Source of the DNA: Chloroflexota bacterium
GTDB lineage: Bacteria; Chloroflexota; UBA11872; UBA12225
NCBI GenBank assembly: GCA_030447525.1
Contig: JAUJOR010000004.1
Location: 255,499-319,498 of the forward strand
Direction of reading: 5' to 3'
Length of the DNA: 64,000 nt
Shown here piece by piece: positions 45,290 to 52,996 of this stretch (positions within the stretch are counted from its first letter, which is position 1; each line of letters opens with the position of its first letter). Below the pieces are notes generated by a model, which saw nothing but the letters and a program-made list of their open reading frames with translations, did no database searches and was not told the origin of the DNA. The position numbers and the translations under genes were made by a program.

Positions 45290-45347
45290 CGAGCCTCATG
45301 TCCACGTGAAGGCGACGCATTCCTTGCTGCATGGACATGAACCCCAT
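45252..45347 (-). promoter_or_regulatory. Possible leader peptide of the ribosomal protection gene
   Basis: ATG 45347 follows AAAGGGAGTGAAGCA and would make a short Met/Gln/Arg-rich peptide (MGFMSMQQGMRRLHVDM...) that stops at 45252, inside the GTPase gene. In the same stretch CATGTCCA and GTGGACATG form an inverted repeat around the junction. tet(M) is known to be controlled by a translated leader and attenuation, so a comparable device is possible; this is inference. Confidence 0.35.
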
Positions 45348-45537
45348 TGCTTCACTCCCTTTTTGGTGGATCCGCTGCGGATGCGCGGCGGCCCAATTGC
45401 CTCCCGCCTGCCCCACATGATAGACACCAATCAGGCCCACGCGAGCCGCTGGTGAACGCAACTCCCCCGAGGAGGCGCACCACTCGCAACGGTAGCTTCC
45501 CTGCTGATCCTCGAGGGGCGGGTGCCGCGACGGCGGA

Positions 45538-45673
45538 AACCACGCCTACCGGCTGTGCGGAAAGAACACGTGCGTGACTGAGAGCCACCGATAACTGCCC
45601 ACGGCGCCACAGCGATTACCGGAATCACGCCGGCTGACTGCCGATTGCGGCACTTCTGCCGGGAAGCGTGGTT
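45538..45673 (+). repeat. 136-bp dispersed repeat, full copy 5
   Basis: AACCACGCCTACCGGC ... CACCGATAACTGCC ... CAGCGATTACCGGAATCAC ... GGGAAGCGTGGTT. Exactly 136 bp, all blocks conserved. Confidence 0.8.
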
Positions 45674-45853
45674 CGTGATCCGGTGCGTGGGAGGCGCCCG
45701 GGCATGCTTGGCTTGCCGTCACTGTCCGCTCGGTTCGGAGGCCGCTGCCACCGCCGCGGCGGCGCGGGGCATCACCAGCAGGGGCCAGAGGCAGGTGATC
45801 AGCGATAGGCACGTCGCCACCGTGAGCTGTAGGACGCAAGAAGTCCGTCCGGC
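45674..45853. other. Short region with a possible membrane-protein tail
   Basis: On the minus strand about 45845-45715 one frame encodes a hydrophobic tail (LTVATCLSLITCLWPLLVMP) before a stop. No start and no family. Confidence 0.25.
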
Positions 45854-46083
45854 CTACGCCACGCGCTGGTAGGCATGGTGCAGACCACCGAGGATCGGAC
45901 GAGCAACGATCAGACTGGGCGGGGCGTTGGGGACCCGCTGCAGTCGTGCGCCGGGTAGCGGCGGCACCAATCCCAAGCTGCGATGGGGCCGATCCGTGTT
46001 GTAGTAGGCGACGTACTCCTGGAGCACGCGCTGGAGGTGCCGCTCGTCGAGCACAAGCATGTGGTCCAGACACTCCTGCCGGA
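45854..46083 (-). pseudogene. Integrase-core transposase, C-terminal fragment
   Basis: ILRQECLDHMLVLDERHLQR, VLQEYVAYYNTDRPHRSLGL and a tail ending ILGGLHHAYQRVA are the last third of an integrase-core (rve) DDE transposase of the same kind as at 50.5 and 60.8 kb, after the catalytic Glu. It is cut off exactly where a small inverted-repeat element begins at 46084. Confidence 0.75.
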
Positions 46084-46237
46084 GAATTCGCGACGTTGTC
46101 TGTTGCTGGGGTCGAAACGGCCGACGGGTGCGCTGCCACAGGTGGGGCCGTCCAGCTCACACGTCGGGCCACTGGGTGCAGGTTCGCGGTCGAATAGCCC
46201 CCGGAACCGTGTGCGCAACACACAACGTCGCGAACTC
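46084..46237. mobile_element. 154-bp non-autonomous element with IS6-like ends
   Basis: Left end GAATTCGCGACGTTGTCTGT and right end, read inward, GAGTTCGCGACGTTGTGTGT form about 22-bp near-perfect inverted repeats. They match the start of the ends of the intact IS6-type element at 48632 (GAGTTCGCGACATTGGTGGG). There is no coding sequence inside. It disrupts the transposase fragment on its left. Best read as a MITE mobilised by that IS family. Confidence 0.65.
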
Positions 46238-46333
46238 GTACCGACAGCCCCGAAGCACGTAGCTGCACGTCTGGCGCCGCAGAATGACGGCTCGTGATCT
46301 GGCGGTCGCCGTGCCGAGGTTTCAGCGACCTGC

Positions 46334-47209
46334 TCAGTCTCGTCCGGCGACGACCACGTTGCGAGCGTCTTCCGGTCGGTGCTCCTTGAGCCAGCCCCGC
46401 AGGGGGACATCCGCGTCGGTGGGGGAGTAGCGCCCGTTGGCGCCGGTGGCCCAGCCGAGAAGCTGACGGCGGATGGGGTCGGCGCGCTCCATCATCGCCT
46501 CAGGGATGGTCATGTCATCCTTGGGACGGATCCAGCGGTAGCCGTAGCCGAAGAACAGCACTTTGCGCGTCGTCTCCTCCGACGTGTTGGGACTGGCCGA
46601 GTGCCACAGGCGGCGGTCGAAGAACACGGCCGTGCCTGGCCTGACGCAGACGGGCATCGCCCCGGGCGGGTTACTCACCCCATCGGTGGGCTTCTCCAGG
46701 GTGTCCTGGCGGTGGCTGCCCGGGATGATCCAGAAGTTGCCGCGCCCGGGCGTGGTCAGGTCGGTCAAGAAGTACCCGATCTTGAGCGAGAGGCGCGGAC
46801 GGGGGTGTTCCTCCATCTCCACGTTGACCCGGCCGCTGTCCTGGTGCCAGCCCAGCGCCTTCTGCTCCCCCCGCTGCTCCGGGGCCACCGGCGGATTGAC
46901 GCCCAGGTGCGAGTGGTACAAGTAGATGTTCCAGCCGAGCAAGCCCCACACTTTGGGGAACGTCTTCCGCCAGTCGAGCAAATCGATGAACGCCGGGTCG
47001 CGCCCGACGAAGTCGGCGAAGAACGTCTGGTCGTGTTGTCCCGCGCCCTTCTCGGCGCGGTGCGCGCTGTCCAGCCGGTCGACGGCTGCGACCAGGCGGC
47101 CGAGGTTCTCGGCGTCCAGGGCGTCCTCTACCACGAGAAAGCCCCGCTCATCAAAGTGGCGTCGCTCGTCCTCGGTGAGGCAAAACTGCAGGTAACTCGG
47201 ATCAAGCAT
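46334..47209 (-). CDS. Phytanoyl-CoA dioxygenase-family protein (PhyH) 1
   Basis: A 291-residue Fe(II)/2-oxoglutarate oxygenase. HFDERGFLVVEDALDAENLG is the usual PhyH start; metal ligands are in KALGWHQDSGRVNVEM (His-x-Asp) and FFDRRLWHSASPNTSEETTR (distal His, then the Arg that binds 2-oxoglutarate). FWIIPGSHRQDTLEKPTDG is the typical segment between. ATG 47209 follows GAGAGGAGCC; the upstream open frame is not coding here. It stands 73 bp downstream of a second PhyH gene of the same strand, so both probably form an operon. Substrates of such bacterial enzymes are mostly unknown. Confidence 0.88.
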   Translation of the reverse strand: MLDPSYLQFCLTEDERRHFDERGFLVVEDALDAENLGRLVAAVDRLDSAHRAEKGAGQHDQTFFADFVGRDPAFIDLLDWRKTFPKVWGLLGWNIYLYHSHLGVNPPVAPEQRGEQKALGWHQDSGRVNVEMEEHPRPRLSLKIGYFLTDLTTPGRGNFWIIPGSHRQDTLEKPTDGVSNPPGAMPVCVRPGTAVFFDRRLWHSASPNTSEETTRKVLFFGYGYRWIRPKDDMTIPEAMMERADPIRRQLLGWATGANGRYSPTDADVPLRGWLKEHRPEDARNVVVAGRD

Positions 47210-47282
47210 GAGCGGGGCTCCTCTCTTCGGCTTAAGGTCCGCAGGCCACTCGCGCCCGGCATGCCTGCGCCGGGCGCGGCGG

Positions 47283-48209
47283 CTACCGTGTCGCTGCCGG
47301 CACCGCTGCCGGCGCTGACTTGGGCGTCGCCGGGCTGGCGGGCCAGCGCCGGCTGGGCACGCCCCTGGTGTGCTCGAGGGCGAAGACCCACCGGTCGCGC
47401 CACTGCTCGTAGTCGGCCTGTACCGTGTCCGGGCGGCTCCGGCTGCGCACGATGAAGCCGGGGTAGAAGGGGCGACCGGTCGGCTTGGCCGGGTCCTGCC
47501 AGCGCAGGTCCATGCTCCACCGGATGGTGTCAGACGTGTTCGGCACGGCGGCGTGCAGCACATAGTTGTGGAACAGGATCATCCCCCCCACCCGCACCGG
47601 CAGGGGCAAAGGCTCGCCGGCGGCGATGACGGCCGGGTCGACCCGATCGCCGCCCTCCGCCGGCGCAAGCAGGCCCTGGCGGTGGCTGCCGGGGATGACT
47701 TGCAGGCAGCCCCGCTCCTGTGTGACGTCCACGAGGGGAATCCAGGTCGTGACGATCAGGTGGTCGTCCGCCTCCGGCCAGAGTACGCCGGCGTCCTGGT
47801 GCCAGTCTGTCGTGCGGGAGATGCTGGCCAGGGCGGTCGGTGCGACGGCGCGCAGGTGCTGGCAGGGATGGCAGAGGATCTCGGGCCCGATCAACGACTC
47901 GACCACGTCATGCACCTTCGTGTTCCGCAGGAAGCGGAACATGGCCGGGTGGCGGATCAGGTAGATGTCCAGCCCGCCGGCCGCCGCCGGCACCTCGGTC
48001 GCGATGCGCGCCAGCCGGCGCTCGAAGGGCTCGTCCTCGTAGAGACGGCTGAGCTTGCCCTCTCGGTGCAGCGCACGGGCTCGCTGGTCAACCTCCTCCT
48101 CGTAAGCAGCCACGACCGGCCCGAGGTCCTCCTGCGGGTCCAGGACATCCTCCACGACCAGGTACCCCTGGTCATGGTAGTGCTCGATCTGGCCCTCCGA
48201 GAGCCTCAT
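47283..48209 (-). CDS. Phytanoyl-CoA dioxygenase-family protein (PhyH) 2
   Basis: A 308-residue relative of its downstream neighbour. QIEHYHDQGYLVVEDVLDPQ, SRTTDWHQDAGVLWPEADDH (His-x-Asp), GCLQVIPGSHRQGLLAPAEG, MILFHNYVLHAAVPNTSDTI and RWSMDLRWQD (distal His and Arg) cover the active site. The C-terminal 20 residues are Pro/Ala-rich and may be extended past the original end. First gene of the likely two-gene unit; divergent from nothing obvious. The presence of two different PhyH enzymes suggests sequential hydroxylation of one compound or two related ones, which is inference. Confidence 0.88.
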   Translation of the reverse strand: MRLSEGQIEHYHDQGYLVVEDVLDPQEDLGPVVAAYEEEVDQRARALHREGKLSRLYEDEPFERRLARIATEVPAAAGGLDIYLIRHPAMFRFLRNTKVHDVVESLIGPEILCHPCQHLRAVAPTALASISRTTDWHQDAGVLWPEADDHLIVTTWIPLVDVTQERGCLQVIPGSHRQGLLAPAEGGDRVDPAVIAAGEPLPLPVRVGGMILFHNYVLHAAVPNTSDTIRWSMDLRWQDPAKPTGRPFYPGFIVRSRSRPDTVQADYEQWRDRWVFALEHTRGVPSRRWPASPATPKSAPAAVPAATR

Positions 48210-48361
48210 GCCTGTGCTCCCTCCTGCATTGCCAACTCACACCTGACGGCCGGTGCCGCCGGGGGGCCGGCTCGCCTCCCCGGCCCGGTCGCCACCGTAC
48301 TCGGAGACCGGCTCCGAGTCAAGCAAGGTGCTGCACGCGGGAGGTCCAGACGTTTCGTGAC

Positions 48362-48481
48362 TCACCAGGGGAAGCCGCCGATGGTGTCGATCCGTATCGC
48401 GCCGGGGTGGCCGGCCCGCACCAGGGCGGCGATCACCGGCGCGGCATCGCGGGCGTGGACAATGGCCACGATCAACTTCAT
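48362..48481 (-). pseudogene. N-terminal fragment of a PII-like cyclic-di-AMP receptor (DarA/PstA type)
   Basis: From ATG 48481 the peptide MKLIVAIVHARDAAPVIAAL, VRAGHPGAIRIDTIGGF is the first strand-helix-strand of the DUF970/DarA family, in which relatives read MKLIIAIVQDKD... up to TTGGFL. It stops after two more codons (PW, stop). The remaining two thirds of the gene are absent, so it is a fragment left by a deletion. Confidence 0.6.
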
Positions 48482-48631
48482 CACCAATGTCGTCCGTACT
48501 ACTGACCGTGGTGTAGACGACCGGACGATCCGGCGCCGATACCTCATGCGCCGTGCCGAGCAATCTATGCAATGACCAGTACAGATGCGCTGGGGCCGCT
48601 CAGTGTGTGCCGCCGACTGGCCGCCGAACGT

Positions 48632-49646
48632 GAGTTCGCGACATTGGTGGGTGCTGGTAGACTCTGGGCCCCATGCTGCTCTGCCCCTCGTGCCATCAGC
48701 CCGCGTCGAAGCGCGACGGCCATGATCCGTCCCGCCGCCAGCGCTATGCCTGCCACGCCTGCAATCGGGACTTCACCGAGCGCACGGCCTCGGCGTTCTC
48801 CGGCTACCGCTGGCCGGCGGAGGTCATCCTGTTGGCGGTGCGCTGGTCGTTGAGCCACCCGCTGTCGACCACCAGCGTGATGGAGTTGTTGGCCGAGCGC
48901 GGCATCGATGTCTCGAAGCGCACTGTTCTTCGGTGGCTGCAGACGTTTGGGCCCCTGCTGGCCGCCGAGGTGCGCAAGCACCGCCGGCCCCTGGGCACCA
49001 AGTGCTACGTGGATGAAGTCTTCTTCTTCCGTGGCAAGGACAAACACTACTTGTATCGTGCGGTCGATGAGCACGGGCAGGTGGTGGACGTGCTGTTCAG
49101 GGAGCACCGCGACACCGAGTCCGCCACCGCGTTCTTCCGCCAGTGGCTTGCCCGCACCGGGTGGCAGCCGACCCAGGTGATCAGCGATCACCACCAGCCC
49201 TACATCAAGGCGGTGCAAGAAGTGCTTCCCGCGGTCAAGCACGTCCGCACCGGGTCGCACCGCGCTCGCGGGGAGACCACCAAGCCCATCGAGCGCAGCC
49301 ACGTCTTCATCCGCGACCGGCTGCGCGCCGCGCGCGGCGTGAAGACGCTGGCCACCGGCCAGCGGTTCTTCGAGGGCTTCGAAGCACTCCATGCACTGCG
49401 CCGGGAACATACCGATCTCGCCCAGTTGCTACCCGGGTATGATCCCGCGCGCGCCACCGTGCAAGACCGCGTCCGTGCGGTCGCACACGCGATCACAACA
49501 CTCGACGCGCGTCTCACACAGGCGGTCGCCGCCGCCGCCTGACGGCAGTGCCTGCCGGGCTGCCATGGCTCAGGCGGCGGTAGGCAACTGTCGCCCCGCT
49601 CCGGCGTCGGCTTTCCGGCCGCAGCACCCACCTATGTCGCGAACTC
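48632..49646 (+). mobile_element. IS6-family insertion sequence, complete
   Basis: A 1,015-bp element with 25-bp ends: GAGTTCGCGACATTGGTGGG plus TGCTG at the left and the same with one change (ATAGG for ATTGG) inverted at the right. One intact transposase inside. No 8-bp target repeat is visible (CCGAACGT versus CGTAGGTG), suggesting cointegrate resolution or rearrangement after insertion. Confidence 0.85.
48673..49542 (+). CDS. IS6-family transposase, intact
   Basis: A 289-residue DDE transposase starting at ATG 48673. It opens with a zinc ribbon, LLCPSCHQPASKRDGHDPSR and YACHACNRDFT (two CxxC pairs), as in IS6-type elements of the IS240/ISH-like branch. Helix-turn-helix VMELLAERGIDVSKRTVLRW; catalytic regions KCYVDEVFFFRGKDKHYLYR (Asp), VISDHHQPYIKAVQEVL (Asp) and ETTKPIERSHVFIRDRLRAA (Glu), then GFEALHALRREH. 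No lesions; could be active and could mobilise the 154-bp element at 46084. Confidence 0.9.
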   Translation: MLLCPSCHQPASKRDGHDPSRRQRYACHACNRDFTERTASAFSGYRWPAEVILLAVRWSLSHPLSTTSVMELLAERGIDVSKRTVLRWLQTFGPLLAAEVRKHRRPLGTKCYVDEVFFFRGKDKHYLYRAVDEHGQVVDVLFREHRDTESATAFFRQWLARTGWQPTQVISDHHQPYIKAVQEVLPAVKHVRTGSHRARGETTKPIERSHVFIRDRLRAARGVKTLATGQRFFEGFEALHALRREHTDLAQLLPGYDPARATVQDRVRAVAHAITTLDARLTQAVAAAA

Positions 49647-49773
49647 CGTAGGTGTACTCACACGTGCGCGTACGTATGCCGGGGAGCTACGTTCCACACT
49701 GGACTTTGAGCGTGAGTGAGCTTCGTCGTAAGCACGTCGCGGTCCTTGAGTATCACTCGTCCCGGCAGCATCG

Positions 49774-50458
49774 TCAGTCAGGTGAAAGGGCAGGGACGCC
49801 CCGCGCCCGCTCCGCGGTGGCCGCTTCGTAGCGCGTCAGCACCCTGCGCCCGGGCCATTGGGCCGCATGCTCCAGAGTCCCCTCGCGACCGCCGCTGCCG
49901 AGCCACGCCACCTCTGACCAGACGCACCGCTCCACCGCGGCGCGCCCGCCTGACAGGATCGGCGTGCCGTGCCCGAAGCCGACCCCGCCGAATCGCGGCC
50001 CCAACAGGCGTCAGAGCGAGGCGCGCGCCGTCGGGAATGCCCTCGTCCGCGCGTCCGCCAGAGAGCGCGTCGCCGAGGATGAGGAACGGCTCCGGCCGCG
50101 CGCACGCCACGAGCAGCGCCACCTCCTCCGGGTAGTAGACACCCCGCAGGCGTACCACGCGCACGGCGTCCCACAGCAGGGCGCCGTCCTCCAGCACGCC
50201 GTCAACCGGGATCTCCGCCCTCGCCATTCCGGCGCCGTGCATCAGCCCACGGCAGTTCCAGCGCTCCCGGCACCACGCCGCGCGCCGGGTGTGCCACTCG
50301 CACGTGAGCAGGACGTGCGTCGGCGCGCCCAGCCCCTCCAGCTGCGCACAATGCTCATCCGTCAGCGCCGGCGGATCCACCAGCACCACGCCGCCGGGAT
50401 CCTCCTCGCCCCCGGCATGAGGAAGCGCCAGCGCGAAGCCGGCATGGGCGTACCTCAC
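49774..50458 (-). pseudogene. MBL-fold-like hydrolase, truncated and frameshifted
   Basis: Minus-strand coding with GVVLVDPPALTDEHCAQLEG, LGAPTHVLLTCEWHTRRAAW, VRVVRLRGVYYPEEVALLVA, EPFLILGDALSGGRADEGIP, then after a frame change near 50000 GVGFGHGTPILSGGRAAVER to a stop at 49774. The layout (VDPP, THVLLTxxWHTR, LILGDA, GHGTPIL) is that of a degenerate metallo-beta-lactamase-fold protein. The N-terminus is replaced by a transposase fragment on the other strand from about 50460. Confidence 0.6.
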
Positions 50459-50462
50459 GCCC

Positions 50463-50875
50463 GGCGACAACTCATCGACGCCGCGGCGTGGGGACGCCGG
50501 CCCCGCTTCCTCGTTCGCGACCCGGATCGGGTCTCCGGGGGCGACTTCATGCGGCAGACCAAGCGCCTGGGGATCGACACGGTGCTCGCGCCCATCCGTG
50601 CGCCACGGGCGAATGCTGTCGCCGAGCGGGTCATCGGCACGCTCCGGCGAGAGTGCCTGGATCACCTGATCCTCCTGAACGAGCCGCACCTCCGAGCCGT
50701 GCTGACTGAGTTTGTCCGCTACTCCAACCTGGAGCGACCTCACCGCACCCTGCGCTTGGAAACACCGCAGCCGGTGATCCGTTCCCCCACGAGCACCATC
50801 TATGTGCGGCCGGTGCTCGGCGGCTTGCATCACACCTACGAGCGAGCCGCGTGATCGACGGCCGAGTTTTCCGCC
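50463..50875 (+). pseudogene. Integrase-core transposase, C-terminal half with right end
   Basis: ARRQLIDAAAWGRRPRFLVR, DPDRVSGGDFMRQTKRLGID, TVLAPIRAPRANAVAERVIG (catalytic Glu), LRRECLDHLILLNEPHLRAV and a tail GLHHTYERAA stop at 50854. The following GGCCGAGTTTTCCGCCCCCA is the inverted right end, matching the ends of the complete element at 60765-61929. The first half is missing; the junction with the MBL-like gene is near 50460. Confidence 0.75.
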
Positions 50876-51041
50876 CCCACAGCGGGCCGGGGCGCAAACG
50901 GGGGCGCCACAATCTGCGTCCGCGGCGGCCGGCGCCCGGTTTCTTCTCGGGCACGGCCTTATGTCTCACGGCACCAACCGTTGTTACTGGAGCGGCCGCG
51001 GCTAGCAGTGGTGCGGCACAATAACGCCGAGGAGGGCGCTC

Positions 51042-51455
51042 ATGACCAGCCGCACGCCGGTCCCGCTCCAAGCGCAGAGCCCCCCGATCGTGCCTGCGCC
51101 CGACCACCCTGGTCGCCAGGACGTGAGCCCGGCCGACTGCATCCCCGAGATGGTCGCCCGGATCGTGCGGGGGTTCCGGCCGCTCCGGGTGGTCCTGTTC
51201 GGCTCGCGCGCCCGCGGCGACGCCCGCGCGGAGAGCGACGTCGACCTGCTCGTCGTTATGCCGGACGCGTTCACGGGCGTCGCGCAGCGGCACACGGCCG
51301 TCGCGATCCTCGACGCCCTGCGCGACCTGCCGGTGTTCAAGGACGTGGTAGTCACCACACCCGACGAGATCGCGCAGTGGGGTGACGTGGCCGGCACCGT
51401 GCTCCGATACGCCCTGGAGGACGGGAAGACCCTCTATGAGCGTCCCCCCGCGTAG
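51042..51455 (+). CDS. mntA: MNT-type nucleotidyltransferase (antitoxin of a HEPN/MNT pair)
   Basis: A 137-residue minimal nucleotidyltransferase. The active site RVVLFGSRARGDARAESDVD followed by LLVV has the GSxxxG and DxD pattern in full. The N-terminal 35 residues are Pro-rich. In type VII toxin-antitoxin systems MntA AMPylates its HEPN partner to silence it. The HEPN gene overlaps its end by 20 bases in another frame, so both are co-translated. ATG 51042 lies behind GGAGGGCG. Confidence 0.85.
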   Translation: MTSRTPVPLQAQSPPIVPAPDHPGRQDVSPADCIPEMVARIVRGFRPLRVVLFGSRARGDARAESDVDLLVVMPDAFTGVAQRHTAVAILDALRDLPVFKDVVVTTPDEIAQWGDVAGTVLRYALEDGKTLYERPPA

Positions 51456-51861
51456 CACCAGGCACGAGGCCACGGTGCGCCGCTGGCTACGGTACGCCCG
51501 TGAGGAGTTGGAGGCGGCGCGCCGGGAGCGCGAGCACATCCACCGCCTGGCGTGCTACCTCGCCCAGCAGTCGGCAGAGAAGGCCATCAAGGCGGCGCTC
51601 ATCCACGACGGCGTCCGGTTCGACTGGGGGAGACAGGGGCATGACCTGGAGGCGTTGCGGCAGAAGCTCCCGCTGACGTGGGCGGTGACGCGCCAGCCGC
51701 CATCGCTCGCCGGCCTCACCGTCTGGGCGACAGAGGCCCGCTACCCCGGCAATCTCCCCGAGGCCGTCGAGCGGGACGTGGATGCGGCGATCAAGGCCGC
51801 CGAGGAGGTCTACGACGCGGTGGCGGACGACCTCGCGGCGAGAGGGGTACGGGTCCCCTAA
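51436..51861 (+). CDS. hepT: HEPN-domain protein (toxin of a HEPN/MNT pair)
   Basis: A 141-residue helical protein with the family core RWLRYAREELEAARREREHI, ACYLAQQSAEKAIKAALIHD and RQGHDLEALRQKLPLTW, then AVERDVDAAIKAAEEVYDAV. This fits the small HEPN type paired with MNT. The usual RNase motif R-x4-6-H is not clear: RFDWGRQGHDL has Arg and His but with different spacing, so RNase activity is uncertain. ATG 51436 lies within the end of mntA. Confidence 0.8.
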   Translation: MSVPPRSTRHEATVRRWLRYAREELEAARREREHIHRLACYLAQQSAEKAIKAALIHDGVRFDWGRQGHDLEALRQKLPLTWAVTRQPPSLAGLTVWATEARYPGNLPEAVERDVDAAIKAAEEVYDAVADDLAARGVRVP

Positions 51862-51928
51862 TCTCCCCATGGCGTGCCCCGCCTCCTGATAGGCCGTCCG
51901 CCGAAACTGCTCTCCCCCGCCCATCGTC

Positions 51929-52360
51929 TCAGTCCGCCGCGCCTCCTCTCGCTCGGCGTCGTCGCTTCTGACGGCCCGTGGATGCCTCCACCTCACCCAG
52001 GGCGTCGGCGAGCTCGGCGAGCGCCCGGCGCGACCGCGCCGAGAGCCCCGCCGCCCGCACGGCGAGTCGGCGCACCTCCGGCAACCGGAGCGCGGCCAGG
52101 CCCTCGGCGTCCTTGGTGACTGCGTCGGTCAGGCCGTCCGCGAAGAAGTGGCCGGGGGCGACGCCGAAGTACCGCGCCAGGGCCTCCACATGGCGCAGGG
52201 TCGGATTGTCCTTCTTGCCGGTGCGCAGGAGCCACAAGTAGCTGGCCGAGATGGTGGGGCCCCCGGACTGGCGGATCGCGCGGGCGACGTCCTCCAGGCT
52301 CGCATCGCCGTGCGCCCGGAAGAGGACGTCGAGCTTCTCGGCCAGCGAGCGGTCAGGCAT
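51929..52360 (-). CDS. XRE-family regulator, EspR-like
   Basis: A 143-residue DNA-binding protein. SLAEKLDVLFRAHGDASLED, VARAIRQSGGPTISASYLWL and LRTGKKDNPTLRHVEALARY form a helix-turn-helix, followed by FGVAPGHFFADG and a helical tail LAVRAAGLSARSRRALAELA. The layout (long HTH with TISASYL, then FGV-x-x-x-YF) is like mycobacterial EspR, and its C-terminal helix could dimerise. A basic end (RQKRRRRARGG) is unusual. It converges on the HEPN gene. Regulation of the toxin pair would be inference. Confidence 0.8.
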   Translation of the reverse strand: MPDRSLAEKLDVLFRAHGDASLEDVARAIRQSGGPTISASYLWLLRTGKKDNPTLRHVEALARYFGVAPGHFFADGLTDAVTKDAEGLAALRLPEVRRLAVRAAGLSARSRRALAELADALGEVEASTGRQKRRRRARGGAAD

Positions 52361-52517
52361 GCGCCCCCACCTCAGGCTCCGGGGGCGGCGCCGCCATGCG
52401 CGCCAGCGCCGCCCACTCCGGGCGCCGCTGTCTCCTCACGGCGCCCCAGCATAGCGGCCAGCAGGCAGCGGCCGACCGGCGACACGGGGGGCAGCATCGT
52501 TTCCGACAGCATCCCCG

Positions 52518-52781
52518 CTACGGGCCGATCTCCGCGTCCCGGCCGGCGTCCGCCGTGCCGTCCAGCCGCCCCAGCTCGTCGACCAACATCCGGTGGAGCC
52601 CGTCCAGGGCCTCCCGGGAGAGCGTCGGCGTCGGTACGTCCCGCCGGAGACCGCCGGGCAGGCAAGCGTCCGCCTCCCGCTCGTGCCAGCGGCTGAGCGC
52701 CACGTTGACGCGCTGCAGGCGGACGAGCAGGTGTTCACGCCGGCGCAGGTAGGCCAGTGCGGCGTCTCCGGTCGAAGGCAT
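52518..52781 (-). CDS. Small helical hypothetical protein
   Basis: 87 residues from ATG 52781 (a start at 52799 would add six): DAALAYLRRREHLLVRLQRV, NVALSRWHEREADACLP and SREALDGLHRMLVDELGRLD predict two long helices, perhaps coiled coil. No family recognised. Same strand as the EspR-like gene downstream. Confidence 0.5.
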   Translation of the reverse strand: MPSTGDAALAYLRRREHLLVRLQRVNVALSRWHEREADACLPGGLRRDVPTPTLSREALDGLHRMLVDELGRLDGTADAGRDAEIGP

Positions 52782-52996
52782 CGATGGCACGGCGGACAGC
52801 ATACCGGCCCCACGGACGAGTCGGCCGACTCCCCAAGCCGGTCTGCGTGGCGTCCTGACTGGTGAGGTGGCCCGACTCGAGGCGCACAACGCCGACCTCC
52901 AGCGGCGGGTGGGAGAGCAGGCCCGGCACCTGGAGGACCGGCATTGTCAGGGTAACCGGCTGGCGCGGGAGCGGTCGTGTGTCGTAGGCCTCAGCG

